Below are positions 60,935 to 64,000 of a stretch of 64,000 nucleotides of DNA, piece by piece. The translations under genes were made by a program, and so were the position numbers. Where the stretch lies: the NCBI RefSeq assembly GCF_000982415.1, contig NZ_LANI01000031.1, forward strand, positions 1-64,000, read 5' to 3'. The DNA comes from Kiloniella litopenaei (GTDB taxonomy: Bacteria; Pseudomonadota; Alphaproteobacteria; Kiloniellales; Kiloniellaceae). Position 1 is the stretch's first letter, and each line of letters opens with the position of its first letter. The notes beneath the pieces were generated by a model that saw only the letters and a program-made list of their open reading frames with translations, was not told where the DNA came from and ran no database searches.

Positions 60935-61942
60935 TTAGCGCATTGGAGGAGCGTAAACCAGACCACCATCTTTCCACTGAGCGTTAAGACCGCGCTCAAT
61001 GTTTAGGGTATCAGTAAGATTTCTTTTGAAAGACTCACCGTAGTTGCCAACGTTTTTAACTACGTTGTATGCCCATTTAGCATCTAGACCAAGCTGCTCG
61101 CCCATGTTGCCTTCGGCACCAATTAGACGAAGAACAGATGGGTTATTTGATGAAGACATTTCATCAATATTAGCAGATGTAATACCTAGTTCTTCAGCAA
61201 TGATCATTGCGTTAAGAGTCCAGCGAGCGATATCGCCCCACTGCTGGTCACCGTGACGTACGAGAGGACCGAGTGGCTCTTTGGAAATGATTTCTGGAAG
61301 AACGATCTGCTCATCAGGAGCGGACAAGGTAGAGCGAAGTGAATACAGACCGGAAGCATCTGTTGTGTATACGTCACAACGACCTTCGTCATATACTTTT
61401 GCGCCTTCTTCCGCAGTCGCAACTGGAACAGTTTCGTACTGCATACCTTGAGCACGGAAATAGTCAGCCAGATTAAGTTCAGTTGTTGTACCAGTCTGAA
61501 CACAAACGGACGCGCCGTCTAGCTCAGTTGCACTGGAAACACCAAGAGATTTGTTCACGAGGAAACCTTGACCATCGTAGTAGTTAATACCAACGAACTC
61601 AAAGCCGAGGTTAACATCACGAGAAAGCGTCCACGTAGTGTTACGAGCAAGCAGATCAATCTCACCAGACTGAAGAACAGTAAAGCGCTCTTTAGAAGTC
61701 GTAGGTGTGATTTTTACTTTCATTGGGTCGCCAAATACAGCTGCTGCAACTGCGCGACATACATCAACGTCAAGACCTTCCCAGACGTTTTCTGCGTTAG
61801 GAGCAGCAAAACCAGGTAGAGGTGTTGCGACACCACAATTTAGCTCGCCGCGTGCTTTGACATCGTCAAGAGTACCAGCCTGAGCTGCTGTTGTCATTGC
61901 TGTGGCAGCTGCTGCCGCAAACAGGACTTTTCCGAATTTCAT
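60935..61942 (-). CDS. aapJ: General L-amino acid ABC transporter, periplasmic binding protein AapJ
   Basis: 335 residues. A signal peptide (1-22, cleaved after AQA) precedes a type II solute-binding fold starting GTLDDVKARGELNCGV. The core ENVWEGLDVDVCRAVAAAVFGD and SKERFTVLQSGEIDLLARNTTWTLSRD is that of the AapJ/BztA group, which binds a wide range of L-amino acids. It is the first gene of the operon and has a long upstream region. Nitrogen control through NtrBC or NtrYX would be expected, but no sigma-54 site is visible. Confidence 0.96.
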   Translation of the reverse strand: MKFGKVLFAAAAATAMTTAAQAGTLDDVKARGELNCGVATPLPGFAAPNAENVWEGLDVDVCRAVAAAVFGDPMKVKITPTTSKERFTVLQSGEIDLLARNTTWTLSRDVNLGFEFVGINYYDGQGFLVNKSLGVSSATELDGASVCVQTGTTTELNLADYFRAQGMQYETVPVATAEEGAKVYDEGRCDVYTTDASGLYSLRSTLSAPDEQIVLPEIISKEPLGPLVRHGDQQWGDIARWTLNAMIIAEELGITSANIDEMSSSNNPSVLRLIGAEGNMGEQLGLDAKWAYNVVKNVGNYGESFKRNLTDTLNIERGLNAQWKDGGLVYAPPMR

Positions 61943-62428
61943 TTTTTGTGTCTTCCCTGCTGTTTAACACGTTTATTGTTTGTTTAAGACGTCGCAAACA
62001 GGACATCCCGATTTATTTTCCATCGGCATACAAATGTTCACCAACGCAATAAACATGCATAATCAGTAACCTATCTAAGCCTCTCAGAAAACAGCATTTT
62101 TTACTTTGTTAGGTGACAATTTTCCTTGCCATCAAAAAAACACTTAATAATCAACATGTTAAACAATATCACCCACTGCAAACTTTCTTTGTTTTTTGTA
62201 AAAAAATTGTACATACAGTTTTTTTATATGGTTAATTTTTTTATTTTTTTGATTTTTTGTCTTTAAAGCGCCATCTATTTCTCTATTAAAGAATCCTAAT
62301 TAAGTACCCCCTGTCTCTAAATGTTGCCTCAACTGCTTTCTTCTCCGCCTTCATAGAATTACTTGCAAACGCTCCCTTCAATCGTGATGCTGCCATTCAA
62401 AGTCATCCCCCTAATATGAGAATGCCTA
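61943..62428. other. Divergent aapJ-metC intergenic region with T-rich tract
   Basis: 486 bp, the longest gene-free stretch. It must carry both promoters. The stretch 62185-62265 is made mainly of T with runs of 6-7, likely intrinsically curved or flexible DNA; I see no gene, tRNA or clear operator. A GG-rich motif at 62114-62131 resembles a sigma-54 promoter but fails at the invariant GC. Confidence 0.5.
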
Positions 62429-63610
62429 ATGTCGAACAATAAGTACGCACCAGAAACAAAAGTAACCCATCTCGGCCGGGACCCATTGGCGAACTTTGGC
62501 GTGGTTAATCCCCCCGTCTATCACGCCTCTACCATTCTTTTTAAAGATACAGCAGAAATGGAACACCGGGCTGCAACAAAGTTCGACAAAGGCACAATGA
62601 ATTATGGACGTCAGGGCACGCCAACTGTTTTTGCCCTGGAAAATGCTGTTGCCGAATTAGAAGGTGGCTATGGGGCTTTTTCAGTGTCTTCTGGCCTTGG
62701 AGCAATCACGACAGCAATTTTAAGTGTCGTAGAATCCGGTGACCACATTCTGGTCACTGATTCCGTTTACGCACCAACTCGCTTCTTCTGTAAGGATGTC
62801 CTAAAGCGAATGGGTGTAGAAACAACCTATTACGACCCCTTAATTGGCAAAGATATTGAACAACTCATTCGTCCAAACACGCGTCTTGTTTTCACAGAGG
62901 CACCAGGTTCTCATACTTTTGAAATGCAAGATATTCCGGCGATAACCAAAGCAGCTCATAACAAAGGTGTGTTGGTCATCATGGATAACACATGGGCGAC
63001 CCCCCTGCTCTGCAAATCTTTTGATCTAGGCGTCGATATCTCTGTTCATGCTGGCACGAAATATATCGTCGGCCATTCTGATGCGATGTTGGGGTTAATC
63101 ATTACAACCGAAGAACTTTACCAGAAAGTCAAAGAGACAACTTTCCACCTTGGACAATGCTCTGGGCCTGATGATGTTTATTTGGCTCAACGCGGTTTAA
63201 GAACAATGGCCGTTCGCCTAAAGCAACACCAAGAAAGTGGATTGGCCGTGGCAAACTGGCTTGCCAAACGCGCAGAAGTGTCCAGTGTACTTCATCCAGC
63301 TCTGGAAAGTGATCCTGGTCACCATATCTGGAAACGCGATATGACAGGTGCTAGCGGTCTATTCAGTTTTATTCTCAACCCAACATCTAAAGCGTCAGTC
63401 AACGCAATGGTTGATAGTTTAAATCTATACGGCATTGGTTATAGTTGGGGTGGTTTTGAAAGTCTTATCCTTCCTAGCGACCCCAGCTCTATTCGCACGG
63501 CGACAAAATGGAATGCTGCGGGACCATTGATAAGATTACATATCGGTTTGGAAAATCCAGATGATCTGATCATGGATTTAGAGGCCGGCTTTAAAAAATT
63601 ATCACTCTAG
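62429..63610 (+). CDS. metC: Cystathionine beta-lyase
   Basis: 393 residues of the Cys/Met-metabolism PLP family. The PLP lysine is K211 (in SVHAGTKYIVGHSD); YGRQGTPTVFALENAVAELEGG (about 59-80) and GYSWGGFESLILPS near the C-terminus mark the MetC subgroup rather than MetB/MetZ. It splits cystathionine to homocysteine, pyruvate and ammonia. In rhizobia metC also neighbours aapJQMP, so this linkage is conserved. hisI follows 11 nt downstream. Confidence 0.93.
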   Translation: MSNNKYAPETKVTHLGRDPLANFGVVNPPVYHASTILFKDTAEMEHRAATKFDKGTMNYGRQGTPTVFALENAVAELEGGYGAFSVSSGLGAITTAILSVVESGDHILVTDSVYAPTRFFCKDVLKRMGVETTYYDPLIGKDIEQLIRPNTRLVFTEAPGSHTFEMQDIPAITKAAHNKGVLVIMDNTWATPLLCKSFDLGVDISVHAGTKYIVGHSDAMLGLIITTEELYQKVKETTFHLGQCSGPDDVYLAQRGLRTMAVRLKQHQESGLAVANWLAKRAEVSSVLHPALESDPGHHIWKRDMTGASGLFSFILNPTSKASVNAMVDSLNLYGIGYSWGGFESLILPSDPSSIRTATKWNAAGPLIRLHIGLENPDDLIMDLEAGFKKLSL

Positions 63611-63621
63611 GGACCATACTC

Positions 63622-64000
63622 ATGTCTAAAACCAAGTTGGACACTCTTCTGTCCAGCCTTAAATTTAATGATCAAGGCCTGATCCCCGCGATTGCTCAGG
63701 ATAATACAAAGGGTGATATCCTTATGATGGCCTGGATGAACAAGGAAGCAATAGAAAAAACCCTCAGCAGTGGTCGGGTTTGCTATTGGTCACGCTCACG
63801 TCAGGCACTTTGGAAAAAAGGTGAAACATCCGGCCAACACCAAGATCTTGTTGATCTGATCATCGACTGTGATCGAGACACGATTCTTGTTAAAGTTAAA
63901 CAAAATGGGGTAGCCTGTCACACAGGTCGCCGCAGCTGTTTCTATACTTCAGTTTCAGAAAACGGGGATTGTACCGAAATCTCAAATGTTGAGATTGATC
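63622..64000 (+). CDS. hisI: Phosphoribosyl-AMP cyclohydrolase HisI, cut by window end
   Basis: At least 126 codons from the ATG at 63622 run to the window edge, so only the last few residues are likely missing. Motifs are complete: MMAWMNKEAIEKT, WSRSRQALWKKGETSGQHQ, the metal-binding DCDRDTILVKV and the cysteines in ACHTGRRSCFY. It opens the purine ring of PR-AMP in the third step of histidine synthesis and is the single-function form, without HisE in the visible part. The start is 11 nt after metC, suggesting cotranscription. Confidence 0.93.
   Translation, partial: MSKTKLDTLLSSLKFNDQGLIPAIAQDNTKGDILMMAWMNKEAIEKTLSSGRVCYWSRSRQALWKKGETSGQHQDLVDLIIDCDRDTILVKVKQNGVACHTGRRSCFYTSVSENGDCTEISNVEID

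Noticed and set aside
62114-62131. Sigma-54-like promoter (TGGCAAG...TTGTC, minus strand) before aapJ
   Set aside because: The spacing is one base too long and the invariant GC at -12 is absent, so it is not a credible RpoN site.

Overview
The window is a chromosomal segment of an alphaproteobacterium with moderately low GC, most likely a marine member of the Rhodospirillales/Kiloniellales/Sneathiellales type. That placement rests on gene order and family type: dusB-ntrB-ntrC-ntrY-ntrX-trkA then hfq-hflX; a fused ispDF; pdhA-pdhB-pdhC-lpd-lipA-ratA with a lipoyl domain on E1-beta; eno-kdsA-pyrG-secG-tpiA next to ppiD-trpE; moaC-moeA-lexA-comEC-gltX-gltA; the aapJQMP amino-acid permease; and a lexA promoter carrying the alphaproteobacterial direct-repeat SOS box. 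The genus cannot be fixed from the sequence alone. I found no rRNA, tRNA, CRISPR array, insertion sequence or prophage.

Layout. 1-880: truncated methyl-accepting chemotaxis receptor (minus). 1179-6645: accessory block with mazG, an AEC transporter overlapping a PAS_5 protein, a NIPSNAP/ABM pair, an inositol-phosphatase-family enzyme, an adenine-deaminase-type enzyme and a second small MazG-like enzyme. 6707-8898: groES-groEL with promoter, CIRCE operator and terminator. 8927-20184: hflX, hfq, a HAD phosphatase, trkA, ntrX, ntrY, ntrC, ntrB and dusB, all on minus, the ntr genes overlapping by 4 nt. 20304-24227: a CcsA/YpjD-like membrane protein, then ispDF, pgpA, cinA/pncC and a CPBP protease on plus. 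24309-31700: ratA, lipA, the pyruvate dehydrogenase genes and ftsB (minus). 31810-33819: a COG0523 metal GTPase and a secreted DUF4198 protein behind a promoter whose spacer is a perfect palindrome. 33955-39165: eno, kdsA, pyrG, secG, tpiA (minus). 39465-51318: ppiD, trpE, an inverted segment (YibQ-type deacetylase, cueR, copA), then trpG, trpD, trpC, moaC, moeA. 51343-57427: lexA, comEC, gltX, gltA. 57723-64000: aapJQMP (minus), then metC and a truncated hisI (plus).

Functionally the window covers nitrogen sensing (NtrBC, NtrYX), post-transcriptional control (Hfq), protein folding (GroESL, PpiD), carbon entry into the TCA cycle (enolase, PDH with LipA, citrate synthase), tryptophan synthesis, molybdenum cofactor, isoprenoid and KDO precursors, and amino-acid uptake. 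It is mainly conserved core genome. The parts least explained by core metabolism are the COG0523-DUF4198 pair with its operator, the copper cassette that separates trpE from trpGDC, the NIPSNAP-ABM operon, and structured or palindromic intergenic DNA in the tpiA-ppiD, aapJ-aapQ and comEC-gltX gaps. I saw no clear multi-gene novel system.
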